Of a stretch of DNA of 64,000 nucleotides, positions 27,940 through 37,595 are shown piece after piece (position 1 is the first letter of the stretch; every line of letters begins with the position of its first letter). Position numbers and translations under genes: made by a program. Source of the DNA: Methylocystis hirsuta. GTDB lineage: Bacteria; Pseudomonadota; Alphaproteobacteria; Rhizobiales; Beijerinckiaceae. The stretch lies in contig NZ_QWDD01000001.1 in NCBI RefSeq assembly GCF_003722355.1, positions 1,674,001-1,738,000 on the forward strand. The letters are read 5' to 3'. The notes under the pieces were generated by a model. The model was not told the origin of the DNA and searched no databases. It saw only the letters and a program-made list of their open reading frames with translations.

Positions 27940-28273
27940 GCGGCGGCAGACTTTGCAATCGCGGGCTCGGCGTTACGCGGTCAGCGCGCCAATGAGAGCG
28001 AAGAGCGCGACGGCGGCAAAGATGATAGCGTGGACCATAAACGCAACTCCGACGAACCCGAGTTGGTCTAGTTGCGCACGCTTTAAGAAAGAATTGAGGC
28101 CCTTGTTCTGGGGGAGTTTTCGGCGCAGGCGCAAAAAAGCCAATAAGTCAGCGACGATGAGGGCCCTTGCCGAAGCTCAAAAAGAAAAATTTGCGCTCGG
28201 CCTGAGCCGCTCTTAATGAATAGCGCCTCGCTACGAGCTTCAGCCACGCCGTCTCAGAAGGAAGCGCCACGTC
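27940..28273. other. Gap before the fabH-like gene, with one tiny hydrophobic reading frame
   Basis: No known RNA or gene was recognised in this 334-base stretch. On the minus strand a 21-codon frame (28038 to 27973) starts MVHAIIFAAVALFAL and ends LTA, a single hydrophobic helix; GGAG lies about 12 bases before its ATG. The remainder is AT-richer leader sequence containing GAAGGA just before the TTG start at 28274. Confidence 0.4.
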
Positions 28274-29257
28274 TTGACGAATTCCATAGTTCTCGGAACT
28301 GGGTCTTATGCGCCGCAGCGCGTCCTCTCCAATGCCGACCTCGAGAAAATCGTCAGGACAAACAATGAGTGGATCGTCAGCCGCACCGGCATCAGAGAGC
28401 GCCGAGTGGCGGCAGATCATGAGGCGACATCGGATCTGGCCGCGGCCGCTGGGCGCGAGGCGCTGCAGTTCGCTGGCGTAAAGCCGGACGACGTCGACAT
28501 GATCATCGTGTGCACGGTGACAGGCGATTCGCCGACGCCGTCCTGTGCGTCGTTTGTTCAGGCGCAGCTCGGCGCGAAGAACGCCTTCGCTTTCGACGTC
28601 GGCGCGGCCTGCGCCGGCTCGCTTTTCGGGCTGTCCATCGCCGACCAGTTCATCAGAAGCGGCAAGGTGAAGCGCGCGCTGGTGATTGGCGCCGAGACTC
28701 TCAGCCGCTTCGTCGATTGGACCAATCGCGAGACATGCGTGCTGTTTGGCGACGCCGCTGGCGCAATTTTGCTCGGCGCCAGCGAAGAGGAAGGGCGCGG
28801 CCTGCTCGCCGCGAGCCTGCGCACGGACGGTTCAATGACGGGCATTCTCGGCATCTATGGCGGCGGCAGCCGCCGCCCGCCCTCCGCGGAAATGCTCGAA
28901 GAAAAGGCCGGCAAGATCAAGATGCGCGGGCGCGAGGTCTATAAGGTGGCGACGCGGCTGTTGCCTGAAGTCGTCGGAGACACGCTCGAAGCCGCCGGTC
29001 TGACCGCAGCCGACGTCGATCACGTGATCGCCCACCAGGCCAACAAGCGCATCATCGAGTCAGCAATGCAGAACCTCGGCGTTCCGTTCGAGAAATGCTG
29101 GATCAACATTGACCGCTACGGCAATACGTCGAGCGCCTCGATGCCGATCACGCTCGATGAGGCGAATCGCGCCGGAAAGCTGAAAAAGGGCGACGTCATC
29201 GCGATGATGGCGATCGGCGCGGGAATGACCTGGGGCGGCGCAGTGCTGCGCTGGTAG
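28274..29257 (+). CDS. fabH: Beta-ketoacyl-ACP synthase III-like enzyme
   Basis: The 327-residue thiolase-fold enzyme condenses an acyl-CoA with malonyl-ACP to start fatty acid chains. It has the active-site Cys in [18 protein letters not shown], the His in [13 protein letters not shown] and the Asn in [15 protein letters not shown], all intact. The C-terminus [13 protein letters not shown] is canonical. The TTG start at 28274 follows GAAGGA. It is not in the usual plsX-fabH-ihfA context, so it may be a second copy or serve a special pathway; the family assignment is firm, the exact role less so. Confidence 0.92.
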   Translation: MTNSIVLGTGSYAPQRVLSNADLEKIVRTNNEWIVSRTGIRERRVAADHEATSDLAAAAGREALQFAGVKPDDVDMIIVCTVTGDSPTPSCASFVQAQLGAKNAFAFDVGAACAGSLFGLSIADQFIRSGKVKRALVIGAETLSRFVDWTNRETCVLFGDAAGAILLGASEEEGRGLLAASLRTDGSMTGILGIYGGGSRRPPSAEMLEEKAGKIKMRGREVYKVATRLLPEVVGDTLEAAGLTAADVDHVIAHQANKRIIESAMQNLGVPFEKCWINIDRYGNTSSASMPITLDEANRAGKLKKGDVIAMMAIGAGMTWGGAVLRW

Positions 29258-29390
29258 GCTTTCCTTTCGCGGCCGTCCAACTCCAAACTTCGTTGACGCC
29301 AAACAGGCCAGCTTGACGCGGGCCTTTTTCGCCTTGCCCCATCAATCTACTCATGCTACCGTTTTTATAGACTATTGGAGAGGCGTCACC

Positions 29391-30428
29391 ATGAGTGAGA
29401 ATTTGCAGAAGAGTCTTGGTCTGGGAATTTTAGGGGGCTTGGTTGCGCTCACGATGCTGGCGAGCGCGCATTCTCAAGCGGGCCAGACGTTCTTGAACGT
29501 CTCCTATGACCCGACGCGTGAACTCTACAAGGCGATCAATCCGGCCTTCGCGGCGGACTGGAAAGCCCGGACCGGCGAAACGATCGAAATTCAGGCGTCG
29601 CATGGCGGCTCTGGCGCGCAGGCGCGCGCCGTGATCGAAGGGCTGAACGCCGATGTCGTGACGTTGGCGCTCGCCGCCGACATCGACGCGATCGCCAGCA
29701 AGAGCGGCAAGATTCCGGTCGATTGGCAAAAGCGCCGACCGAATAACTCGTCGCCCTATACGTCGACGATCGTGTTTCTCGTCCGCAAGGGCAATCCGAA
29801 AGCCGTCAAGGATTGGGACGATCTGGCGAAGCCCGGCGTCGCGGTGATCACGCCCAACCCCAAGACGTCCGGCGGCGCGCGTTGGAATTATCTTGCGGCC
29901 TGGGGCTACGGGCAGAAGAAATTCGGCGGCGACGAAGCCAAGACGAAAGATTTTGTGAGGGCGATCTACAAGAACGCCCCGGTCATGGACACAGGCGCCC
30001 GAGGCTCGACGATCACCTTCGCCCAGCGCGGCATCGGCGACGTGCTCCTCGCCTGGGAGAACGAAGCCTTCCTCGCGCTGAAGGAATTCGGCGCTGACAG
30101 GTTCGAGATTATTACCCCGCCGCAGTCCATTCTGGCTGAGCCGCCGGTCGCCGTCGTCGACGCCAACGCCGACGCCAAAGGCAACAGGCAGCTCGCGGAA
30201 GCCTATCTAGACTTCCTCTATTCGCCGCCGGCGCAGGCGATCATCGCGCGCAATTTCTATCGTCCCGTCCATCCCGAATATGCGGCGAAGGACGACGTAA
30301 AGAAATTCGCCAAGATCGATTTCATCACCGTCGATAAAACGTTCGGCGGCTGGGCGGCGGCGCAAAAGAAACATTTCGCCGACGGCGGCATTTTCGACGA
30401 CATCCAAAAACAAGAGCTGACAAGGTGA
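29391..30428 (+). CDS. sbp: Sulfate ABC transporter, periplasmic substrate-binding protein
   Basis: The 345-residue secreted protein binds sulfate or thiosulfate. A signal peptide ([22 protein letters not shown]) precedes [21 protein letters not shown], a Sbp/CysP hallmark, followed by [42 protein letters not shown] and [20 protein letters not shown]. The start ATG 29391 follows GGAG. It is the first gene of a four-gene transporter operon; its stop overlaps the next start. Confidence 0.95.
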   Translation: MSENLQKSLGLGILGGLVALTMLASAHSQAGQTFLNVSYDPTRELYKAINPAFAADWKARTGETIEIQASHGGSGAQARAVIEGLNADVVTLALAADIDAIASKSGKIPVDWQKRRPNNSSPYTSTIVFLVRKGNPKAVKDWDDLAKPGVAVITPNPKTSGGARWNYLAAWGYGQKKFGGDEAKTKDFVRAIYKNAPVMDTGARGSTITFAQRGIGDVLLAWENEAFLALKEFGADRFEIITPPQSILAEPPVAVVDANADAKGNRQLAEAYLDFLYSPPAQAIIARNFYRPVHPEYAAKDDVKKFAKIDFITVDKTFGGWAAAQKKHFADGGIFDDIQKQELTR

Positions 30429-31288
30429 CCTCCCCAGTCCTTGTCGGCAAAAACGCCCGACGCTTCACGGCGCCGGGCGTCATTCCTGGCTTCGGCCTGA
30501 CCTTCGGCTATACGCTGATCTATCTTGGCGTGATCGTCCTCTTTCCGCTCGCCACGCTCATCTGGCAGTCATCGGGACTGGGACTTTCCGGCCTCTATGC
30601 GATCGCCTCGGAGCCGCGCGTCGCCGCGTCGCTGCGCACGACATTCTTCATTTCCTTCGCGGCCGCGGTCGTGGATCTGATCTTTGGCCTCATCGTCGCC
30701 TGGGTGCTCACGCGATACGATTTTCCCGGCCGTCGACTGCTCGACGCATTCGTCGATCTGCCCTTCGCGTTGCCGACGGCCGTCGCCGGCATCTCGCTTG
30801 CGGCGCTGTATTCGCCGAATGGTTGGTTCGGCGCGCCGCTCGCCGATTACGATATCAAGATCGCCTTCACCCGCTGGGGCATTCTGGTCGCGCTGATCTT
30901 TATCGGCTTGCCCTTCGTCGTGCGCACCGTACAGCCGATTATTTCGGAACTCGAAGTGGAGTTGGAAGAGGCATCCGCCACTCTTGGCGCGGGTCGGCTG
31001 CAAACCGTCATCCGTGTGATGCTGCCGCCTTTGGCGCCGGCGCTGCTCACCGGCTTCGCGCTCGCCTTCGCCAGAGCAATTGGCGAATATGGGTCGGTGA
31101 TCTTCATCGCCGGCAATATCGCTTACGTCTCCGAGATCGCGCCGCTGCTCATCGTCGTGAAACTTGAACAATATGATGTCCCCGGCGCGACCGGGATCGC
31201 GACCATCATGCTGGCGATTTCCTTCGCCGCGCTGCTTCTCATCAATCTGGTCCAGGCTTGGAGCCGCAGGAGATTCGGCCATGTCTGA
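30425..31288 (+). CDS. cysT: Sulfate ABC transporter permease CysT
   Basis: The 287-residue inner-membrane permease has six hydrophobic helices with the binding-protein-dependent transport signature [32 protein letters not shown] (EAA loop). [19 protein letters not shown] and [16 protein letters not shown] are CysT hallmarks. The GTG start at 30425 overlaps the sbp stop, and the end overlaps the cysW start. Confidence 0.96.
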   Translation: MTSPVLVGKNARRFTAPGVIPGFGLTFGYTLIYLGVIVLFPLATLIWQSSGLGLSGLYAIASEPRVAASLRTTFFISFAAAVVDLIFGLIVAWVLTRYDFPGRRLLDAFVDLPFALPTAVAGISLAALYSPNGWFGAPLADYDIKIAFTRWGILVALIFIGLPFVVRTVQPIISELEVELEEASATLGAGRLQTVIRVMLPPLAPALLTGFALAFARAIGEYGSVIFIAGNIAYVSEIAPLLIVVKLEQYDVPGATGIATIMLAISFAALLLINLVQAWSRRRFGHV

Positions 31289-32171
31289 GTCCGCGGTCAC
31301 ATCCAGCGGCAGCGGTCGCCGCGTCAATTTCCGGCCGGTCACGCAAGACTCGTCGTTTGCGCGCTACGCGCTTATTGCGACCGCGGTGCTGTTTCTCGCC
31401 ATCTTCCTTTTGGCGCCGCTTGCCATCGTCTTCGTTGAAGCCTTCAGCAAAGGGATCGGACCCTTTCTTATGGCGTTCGATGATCCAGACGCGCGCGCCG
31501 CGATCCGTCTGACGCTTCTTGTCGCGGCGATCGCCGTGCCGGCCAATCTTGTATTCGGACTCGCAGCGTCCTGGTCGATCGCCAAATTTTCCTTTCCCGG
31601 CAAGAGCGTTCTCATCACGCTGATTGATCTTCCGTTCTCCGTATCGCCGGTCGTCGCCGGCCTCGTCTATGTGCTGGTGTTCGGCGGCCAGGGCCTCTTC
31701 GGCCCATGGCTCGCGGCTCATGGCGTGCAGATCATTTTTGCCGTGCCCGGCATCGTGCTGGCGACGATCTTCGTCACCTTTCCTTTCGTTGCGCGCGAAC
31801 TCATTCCGTTGATGGAGGAGCAGGGCAAGATTGAGGAGGAGGCGGCGCTTACGCTCGGCGCTTCCGGCTTCAAGACTTTTCTGACCGTGACGCTGCCCAA
31901 CATTAAATGGGGCCTGCTGTACGGCGTGTTGCTCTGTAACGCCCGAGCCATGGGCGAGTTCGGCGCCGTTTCGGTCGTATCGGGTCACATACGCGGCTTA
32001 ACCAACACAATTCCGCTTCAGGTGGAGATACTCTACAATGAGTACAATAATGTCGCCGCTTTCGCGCTCGCGGTTCTTCTTGCAGGCTTGGCGCTTGTCA
32101 CACTCGGGCTCAAGACGTTCCTTGAATGGCGTCACGCCGACGCGCTCTCCGGACGCGCTCGCCGCCACTGA
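31281..32171 (+). CDS. cysW: Sulfate ABC transporter permease CysW
   Basis: The 296-residue partner permease begins at ATG 31281, eight bases inside the cysT end. It has [20 protein letters not shown], the EAA loop [34 protein letters not shown], and [33 protein letters not shown], which is diagnostic for CysW. Upstream codons of the frame belong to the cysT region and were excluded. Confidence 0.96.
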   Translation: MSESAVTSSGSGRRVNFRPVTQDSSFARYALIATAVLFLAIFLLAPLAIVFVEAFSKGIGPFLMAFDDPDARAAIRLTLLVAAIAVPANLVFGLAASWSIAKFSFPGKSVLITLIDLPFSVSPVVAGLVYVLVFGGQGLFGPWLAAHGVQIIFAVPGIVLATIFVTFPFVARELIPLMEEQGKIEEEAALTLGASGFKTFLTVTLPNIKWGLLYGVLLCNARAMGEFGAVSVVSGHIRGLTNTIPLQVEILYNEYNNVAAFALAVLLAGLALVTLGLKTFLEWRHADALSGRARRH

Positions 32172-33264
32172 AGCGAGTAAGCGCGGAGCTTCCATTCGCA
32201 TCGAGGGAGTCGCGCAGGATTTCGGCGCCTTTCCGGCCTTGCGCGACGTCAGCCTTCACATTCAGCCTGGCGAACTTGTCGCTCTGCTCGGCCCTTCGGG
32301 CTCGGGCAAGACGACGCTGTTGCGCGTGATCGCCGGCCTCAATTCTCCCGATCGCGGGCGCGTTCTGTTCGACGGCGAGAACGCGACCAATCTGCCCGTG
32401 CAGGACCGCCATGTAGGCATGGTTTTTCAGAACTATGCGCTCTTTAAACATATGACCGTCGCCGACAATATCGGCTACGGTCTGAGTGTTCGTCCCAGAC
32501 GAACGCGTCCATCGCGGGCGGCGATCAAGGCGCGCGTCACGGAGCTTCTGCAGTTCGTGCAGCTCGACGGACTTGGCGGCCGCTATCCGGCGCAGCTCTC
32601 CGGCGGCCAGCGTCAGCGCGTCGCCCTCGCGCGCGCGCTCGCCATCGAGCCGCGCGTGCTGCTGCTCGATGAACCTTTTGGCGCGCTTGACGCGCGCGTG
32701 CGCAAGGATTTGCGCCGCTGGCTGCGCGACATCCATAAGCAGACGGGATTGACGACGGTCTTCGTCACCCATGATCAGGATGAAGCGATGGAGCTTGCGG
32801 ATCGTGTCGTCGTGCTCAACGAAGGCCGCATCGAACAGATTGGCGCACCTGAAGAGCTATACGACCGTCCAGCTTCGCCGTTCGTCATTTCCTTCGTTGG
32901 CGAAGCGGTTGCATTGCCCGTCATCATCTCCGACGGCCACGTGACGTTCGGCGGCCGCGAATTGCACATCGACACCCACGGCTTGCGTAGCGGGCCGGCG
33001 AGAGTCTTTTTCCGCCCGGCGGACATCGCCGTCGCGGCTGCAGGGAACGGTGATCTTAAAGGACGCGTCGAGAGCCTGCGGCGCACGCCAGCCGGCGTTC
33101 GCGCCACGATCGCCATCGACGGCTATGATCAAACGCTTGAGATCGACTCGCCGCTCGAACGTTCGGCTTCGCTCGGCGGCCGCGTGCCGCTTTCGCTGGT
33201 GAACGCCCGTATCTTTGCGGCCGACGAGAACGGCGACTATGTCAACGCCGGAGACGGCATTTGA
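32122..33264 (+). CDS. cysA: Sulfate ABC transporter ATP-binding protein
   Basis: The ATPase of the sulfate importer is about 380 residues long. Walker A is [19 protein letters not shown], the Q-loop [15 protein letters not shown], the signature [15 protein letters not shown], Walker [13 protein letters not shown] and the switch His in [15 protein letters not shown]-terminal regulatory TOBE-like domain follows, with [10 protein letters not shown]. The start is uncertain: TTG 32122 overlaps cysW by 50 bases; ATG 32038 would overlap far more. Confidence 0.94.
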   Translation: MNGVTPTRSPDALAATEASKRGASIRIEGVAQDFGAFPALRDVSLHIQPGELVALLGPSGSGKTTLLRVIAGLNSPDRGRVLFDGENATNLPVQDRHVGMVFQNYALFKHMTVADNIGYGLSVRPRRTRPSRAAIKARVTELLQFVQLDGLGGRYPAQLSGGQRQRVALARALAIEPRVLLLDEPFGALDARVRKDLRRWLRDIHKQTGLTTVFVTHDQDEAMELADRVVVLNEGRIEQIGAPEELYDRPASPFVISFVGEAVALPVIISDGHVTFGGRELHIDTHGLRSGPARVFFRPADIAVAAAGNGDLKGRVESLRRTPAGVRATIAIDGYDQTLEIDSPLERSASLGGRVPLSLVNARIFAADENGDYVNAGDGI

Positions 33265-34073
33265 GCGCGGCGCCTGCTGACGCGATCGATGAGAAGAACG
33301 CCGCCAACGACTGGAATTCAGCGCTCTATCTGAAATTCGAAGCGGAGCGCACGCGCGCCGCGCGCGACCTGCTCGCGCACGTGCCTTATTGCGAGACGCG
33401 ACGGGTTTTTGACCTCGGATGCGGACCTGGAAACAGCACCCGGCTCCTCGCGATGAGCTTTCCCGGCGCTGACATTATCGGGATCGACAAATCCGACAAT
33501 ATGCTATCGGTCGCTCGCGCGTGCACGCCGACGGCGACGTTTATCAAAGAGGATATCGCGCATTGGCGGCCTTCGGAGCCGGCCGATCTCATCTTCGCCA
33601 ATGCGGCGCTGCATTTCCTTCCCGATCATCGCGGGTTGATGACCAGGCTTTTGAGTTATTTGCGGCCTGGGGGGCGACTCGCCGTTCAGATGCCGAACAA
33701 TACGCATGAGCTTTCGCACGCGGCGATGCGTATGGTCGCGGCGGATGGCCCCTGGGCGCCGCGTCTGCTTCCAGTCGCCAAGTCGATCATGGTGCTCGGT
33801 CCGATCGAGGAATATTATAATCTACTCGCGCCGTTCTGCAGCACGATCGACATTTGGCAGACGGTCTATCTCCACCCGCTCGACGGCCCTGACGGCGTGG
33901 TCGAATGGTTCGAAGGATCGGGCCTTCGTCCCTTCCTCGACTTGCTTGATGTAAATGAGCGCGTCGAATTTCTCACGCGCTACAGAGGGAGGCTCGCACA
34001 GGCCTATCCGCGGCAACCGGACGGCAAAGTGCTTCTGCGGTATCCGCGCCTCTTCTTCGCCCTGCAGAAATAG
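33261..34073 (+). CDS. tam: Trans-aconitate 2-methyltransferase-like protein
   Basis: The 270-residue SAM-dependent methyltransferase resembles Tam: [23 protein letters not shown], motif [17 protein letters not shown], then [28 protein letters not shown] and the C-terminal [17 protein letters not shown]. Tam methylates trans-aconitate to relieve aconitase inhibition. The TTG start overlaps the cysA stop, so it is the last gene of the transporter operon, although the biochemical link to sulfate uptake is unclear. Confidence 0.85.
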   Translation: MSAAPADAIDEKNAANDWNSALYLKFEAERTRAARDLLAHVPYCETRRVFDLGCGPGNSTRLLAMSFPGADIIGIDKSDNMLSVARACTPTATFIKEDIAHWRPSEPADLIFANAALHFLPDHRGLMTRLLSYLRPGGRLAVQMPNNTHELSHAAMRMVAADGPWAPRLLPVAKSIMVLGPIEEYYNLLAPFCSTIDIWQTVYLHPLDGPDGVVEWFEGSGLRPFLDLLDVNERVEFLTRYRGRLAQAYPRQPDGKVLLRYPRLFFALQK

Positions 34074-34480
34074 GGCGGCGGTCTGGTTTGATCGCCATGG
34101 CCGCGTACAATCTGACAAACTGTGACATTACTGCAACGCTTTCGCTCGATATATTTAGTTGTCTACTAAATCGATAGACAAACAGATGCGCTTTCGCTTT
34201 ACTGCCTCTTGCGGCTTGGACGGAAAATAGTTCGCAGAGGGGCGCCCTCGGCGGACGAGAGAGAGCTGGAATGTCGGAGCGAAAATTGAGGCGCGGGCAG
34301 CAGTTACGGCGTTTACTGTGGCCATTTCGCAACAGCGCAAGTCGAAAAATCGAGTTGACTAAAACATGAGCTTAACAGCTCAACCGTGACGGCATACCGA
34401 TATGTATAGCATTTACATATCGGTCCGTCGCTCAAAGCGCGTCAACCGGAGTTGGGTTAAGCGATACGGGACAAAAGTCG
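34074..34480. promoter_or_regulatory. Leader region of the porin gene
   Basis: This 407-base AT-richer gap holds no recognisable gene. It contains TTGTCTA (34159-34165) and its complement TAGACAA (34175-34181), and a much stronger inverted repeat at 34396-34424 described separately. The porin promoter should lie here. The ribosome site before ATG 34481 is weak. Confidence 0.5.
34396..34424. promoter_or_regulatory. Perfect 11-base inverted repeat upstream of the porin gene
   Basis: ACCGATATGTA (34396-34406) and TACATATCGGT (34414-34424) are exact complements around a seven-base spacer, TAGCATT. The repeat ends 56 bases before the porin start. Being AT-rich and without a T-tract, it looks more like a dimeric repressor's operator than a terminator, but a leader RNA hairpin is also possible. 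Confidence 0.65.
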
Positions 34481-37027
34481 ATGTCGATAAGCAAAAACAG
34501 AAAGAAGTTGAGGTTAGCTGCGTTTGGCGCCGTTGTCGGCGCCGCCTTTAGCGTTCCCGAAATCGCGGGCGCCGAAGACAAAGCGCCTGCTAAGGAGGTT
34601 TCGGGAAAAGGGGGTCAGTCGGATAGCGGCGCAAAAACAGCCGCGGAAAAAGGCGCGGTGAAGACGAAGACCAATGGCGCGGGTGTCGCTGCTGGTCCCG
34701 GAGCGCCTGCGGCGCCGCTGGCAAAGAAGAGCTATTACGTGCCGACGCGCGGCTATCGTTTGGAGCCGCAGCCCGACATTCCGCCTTATGTGCGCAATCT
34801 GGCGAAGACCTACAAGGAATTCGAAGGCATCGACTGGCTGAACGTCGGTCTCGATTCGCGCGTGCGTTTTGAATATCGCAAGGACGACTATCGACCTTGG
34901 ACGAACACGACGACCAATCCGCCGACGTCGCAGCGCAAGTATTTCCCCAATTCGCTTTGGCTGTCGCGCACGCGGGCCTATCTGGGCGTGCAGAACATCC
35001 TCGATCCCTTTCGATTCGTCATCGAATTTCAGGACTCGCGCGCCTACAACAGCATCTATGAATATCAGGGCCAGGAGATCAATCAGACGGAGCTCATTTC
35101 GGGCTATGGCGAACTCTTTTTCAAGGACGCCTTCGGCAAGGACGATCTCGGCAATGATCGGCCGCTGACCCTTCGCGCCGGACGCTTCCACTTCGAGCTG
35201 CTCGACAGACGATTGATCGCCGAGAATGAGTTCCGCAACACGACGAATAATTTCGAAGGCTTCCGCGTCAAGATCGGCAAGAAGGACAATGACTGGGATA
35301 TCGACAGTTTCCTGATGCGGCCGGTTATTCGTTATCCATATCAGTTCGACCGACCTGACTGGCAGAACTGGATCTACGGCAGCGTGTTCAGCATCCGCCG
35401 CTGGTCGGAATATGCGACGATCCAGCCTTATTTTTTGGGCCGCAAGCAATATGGAGATCCGCTCAACGTCTCGAACGCGCTGAAGGCTCATCGTGACACA
35501 TACGCGCCCGGCCTGCGCGTCTATGGGGTGATCAACGACTTCGATTACGACTTCGACATCAACAAGCAGTTTGGCGAAACCGGCGAATTCCGCCAGTTCA
35601 GGAATGTCCAGAACGCGGTGCAGACGACGGTGCAGCATGACGCCATCGCCTATGCATTCGAGGCTGGCTACACATTTTCAGAGCACCCATGGAAGCCGCG
35701 GATCAGCGCCAACTACGCCTATGGCTCGGGCAATAAGAGTCCCTACGACAGTACCAATCAGACCTTCGATATCTTCTACGGCTTCAACCAGCCGTTCTCA
35801 CGCAACGACTATATCGCCTGGAACAACGTCAAAGCGCCCAAGGCGCGCATCGAATTTTCGCCATTCAAAGATCTCCGGATCGATACGGCGTTCAGCGCCT
35901 ATTGGCTGGCGAGCGCGGCGGCGGCCTGGGACCGGGCCAATCTCTATGCGCCGCTCGGCAACAGAGGCACGTTCATCGGGACGGAATATGATCTGCGCAT
36001 TCGCTACAAACTGAATCAGTTCATCAATCTGACGGCGAGCTATGCGCGCTTCTGGCCCGGCTCCTTTACCTCGAGCTTCGCGCCGCCGGTCGCGCTGCAG
36101 CCATTCTTCCCGCAATCTTTTTCCGGACAGAGCACGACCACGAATGGGCTGACCGGGCGCCCGACCGACTTCTTCTATCTGGAAGTCTCAGCCAACGCCT
36201 TTGGCGACGGCAATCCGATCACCAAGCCGCCGGGCTCGGATTTTCTCGCTCTCTTCTCGCCTGACGGGCCTCGGCCGCCGCCCGCGCCGCCGCCAAGCTG
36301 GTCTGACGTTTACGTCGGTCTCAATGGCGGCGGGGCGTGGTCGAGCCCGCGGTCGATCGTGCAGCCCTGGCCCTTCGGCGCCGCCGCCGCGAGTCCAGCC
36401 GTGGCCGCCAGCGCGACGCCGATCGACCAGACGAACCATCTCGCCGGCTTCATCGGCGGTTTCCAAATTGGCGCCAATTGGAAGCTCCTCGACAGCTTCT
36501 TGGCCGGCGCCGAGGCGGATCTGCACGGCGTTTCCGGCAACACCGACACGCGGTGGCAAGCGACCCTCGCGCAGGGGGGCGGCAATAGTTTCGTCACTTA
36601 TGCGCAGCGCACCGCGACCCTCAACTATCTGGGAACGATCCGCGGCCGATTGGGCTATCTCATCACCCCGACGCTCGCACTCTATGGCACGGGGGGCATG
36701 GCCTATGGCGGCGTTATCTCCAACGCCGCGATCTTCACCCGCCGCATCGGCGGCACGAACCAAACGCTCGTCAATCCGGTCTACCAGGACAGCTTGATCG
36801 GCTGGACGGCGGGCGGCGGCGCGGAATGGATGTTCACGCCCGATTGGAGCGTCAAAGTCGATTATCTTCGCTACGATCTCGGCGCCGCTCAAGGGTTCAA
36901 TTACGCGGCGCAGTCGGTGGGCGTTTACGCTTATGGCGCGACAAGCTCAACGCGTTTCAACGGCAACCTGATCCATGCCGGCGTCAACCGTCACTTCGAT
37001 CTCATGAGCGTCGCAGAAGCAAAATAG
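34481..37027 (+). CDS. Outer-membrane protein: AlgE-like porin barrel fused to an Omp25/OmpA-like barrel
   Basis: This 848-residue protein has a signal peptide (about residues 1-31) and a low-complexity Lys/Ala linker. The first barrel (about 95-590) resembles alginate-export/porin proteins: YVRNLAKTYKEFEGIDWLNVGLDSRVRFEYR, LWLSRTRAYLGVQNILDPFRFVIEFQDSRAY, LRAGRFHFELLDRRLIAENEF. A proline linker (around residue 595-606) leads to a second, eight-strand-type barrel opening with WSDVYVGLNGGGAWSS and ending GNLIHAGVNRHFDL, typical of Omp25/Omp31. Both barrels look complete. Two barrels in one chain is unusual. Substrate unknown; it could admit anions or metal chelates. It precedes the hydrogenase cluster on the same strand. 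Confidence 0.82.
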   Translation: MSISKNRKKLRLAAFGAVVGAAFSVPEIAGAEDKAPAKEVSGKGGQSDSGAKTAAEKGAVKTKTNGAGVAAGPGAPAAPLAKKSYYVPTRGYRLEPQPDIPPYVRNLAKTYKEFEGIDWLNVGLDSRVRFEYRKDDYRPWTNTTTNPPTSQRKYFPNSLWLSRTRAYLGVQNILDPFRFVIEFQDSRAYNSIYEYQGQEINQTELISGYGELFFKDAFGKDDLGNDRPLTLRAGRFHFELLDRRLIAENEFRNTTNNFEGFRVKIGKKDNDWDIDSFLMRPVIRYPYQFDRPDWQNWIYGSVFSIRRWSEYATIQPYFLGRKQYGDPLNVSNALKAHRDTYAPGLRVYGVINDFDYDFDINKQFGETGEFRQFRNVQNAVQTTVQHDAIAYAFEAGYTFSEHPWKPRISANYAYGSGNKSPYDSTNQTFDIFYGFNQPFSRNDYIAWNNVKAPKARIEFSPFKDLRIDTAFSAYWLASAAAAWDRANLYAPLGNRGTFIGTEYDLRIRYKLNQFINLTASYARFWPGSFTSSFAPPVALQPFFPQSFSGQSTTTNGLTGRPTDFFYLEVSANAFGDGNPITKPPGSDFLALFSPDGPRPPPAPPPSWSDVYVGLNGGGAWSSPRSIVQPWPFGAAAASPAVAASATPIDQTNHLAGFIGGFQIGANWKLLDSFLAGAEADLHGVSGNTDTRWQATLAQGGGNSFVTYAQRTATLNYLGTIRGRLGYLITPTLALYGTGGMAYGGVISNAAIFTRRIGGTNQTLVNPVYQDSLIGWTAGGGAEWMFTPDWSVKVDYLRYDLGAAQGFNYAAQSVGVYAYGATSSTRFNGNLIHAGVNRHFDLMSVAEAK

Positions 37028-37038
37028 GCTCAAGCTCG

Positions 37039-37078
37039 AGCGCACTGGCGCTGCTTCAGTTGAGGCAGCGCCAGTGCG
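37039..37078. terminator. Strong stem-loop after the porin gene
   Basis: GCGCACTGGCGCTGC (37039-37053) and GCAGCGCCAGTGCGC (37064-37078) are a perfect 15-base stem with a ten-base loop, eleven bases after the porin stop. No T-tract follows, but stem strength and location fit a terminator or 3'-end stabiliser separating the porin from the hydrogenase genes. Confidence 0.75.
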
Positions 37079-37315
37079 CGACTGACGCGTGCTTAAAGGG
37101 CCGCTTCAGTCGCGCTCTCGCCTTCAATTTCGTTCGGCCGGGAACAGCGATCGCCGCTGCACGGTTCAACACTCGTCAAGATCATCGGCGGAACCGCGCT
37201 GTTCGCGTTAATCTCATACGCTCAAGTCATGAGAGAAATTTGATATGGCGACTTGGCTACGAGATTCTCGATAAAGTAACGAATTCATCGAGAGGCATTG
37301 GCGGTAGCGGACATC

Positions 37316-37355
37316 GGACACGTGGTGATCGAACAGGACACGTGGCGGTCGAACC
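37316..37355. repeat. Tandem 20-base repeat with CACGTG cores
   Basis: GGACACGTGGTGATCGAACA (37316-37335) is followed directly by GGACACGTGGCGGTCGAACC (37336-37355), matching at 17 of 20 positions. Each copy holds the palindrome CACGTG. Two direct repeats one or two helical turns apart (20 bases) suit cooperative binding by a regulator. Confidence 0.7.
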
Positions 37356-37415
37356 GTCACGTCCAACAATGAAGTTCGCTGCTACGGTCGTGACGCCGCC
37401 CGAGCTGGGCATTTT

Positions 37416-37431
37416 GTTCCTACCTAGGAAC
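37416..37431. promoter_or_regulatory. Palindrome upstream of hhyS
   Basis: GTTCCTA-CC-TAGGAAC is a perfect palindrome of seven-base arms, followed by a further GTTCC half-site at 37441. It may be an operator or overlap the promoter of the hydrogenase genes. Confidence 0.5.
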
Positions 37432-37476
37432 ATTTCTCAAGTTCCAGAGTTTTCCTTCAGCCGCTGACGGGCCTAT

Positions 37477-37502
37477 CCGCCGCCGCTGCGTGTCGGCGGC
37501 GG
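37477..37502. promoter_or_regulatory. GC stem-loop in the hhyS leader
   Basis: CCGCCGCCG (37477-37485) pairs with CGGCGGCGG (37494-37502) around an eight-base loop, about 95 bases before the hhyS start. If transcription begins upstream this would form in the 5' leader and could stabilise the transcript or attenuate it. Confidence 0.5.
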
Positions 37503-37595
37503 TTGCGTGCGCGGCCAAGCGAAAGCCGAGCAAGCTGGCCCGGGTTGAAACTTTGTGTCGCCCCTCGCCACGTCTTTTGGTGAAAGGATTGACCG

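Larger units (their letters stand above)
37079..37595. promoter_or_regulatory. Leader region of the hydrogenase cluster
   Basis: No gene was recognised in this long gap. Three structured elements lie in it: a tandem repeat at 37316-37355, a palindrome at 37416-37431 and a GC stem-loop at 37477-37502. GAAAGGA precedes the hhyS start. No convincing sigma-54 (GG-N10-GC) promoter was seen. Control of the whole hydrogenase operon is expected here. Confidence 0.55.

Noticed and set aside
29313..29390. Longer N-terminus for the sulfate-binding protein
   Set aside because: The added 26 residues would precede the signal peptide; ATG 29391 has a ribosome site and a normal signal sequence.
34396..34424. 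Possible NikR site, as nickel import would suit the hydrogenase
   Set aside because: The known NikR motif is GTATGA-N16-TCATAC; arm sequence and spacing do not match.
37079..37595. Sigma-54 promoter before the hydrogenase genes
   Set aside because: No TGGCAC-N5-TTGC(A/T)-type element with correct spacing was found by eye.
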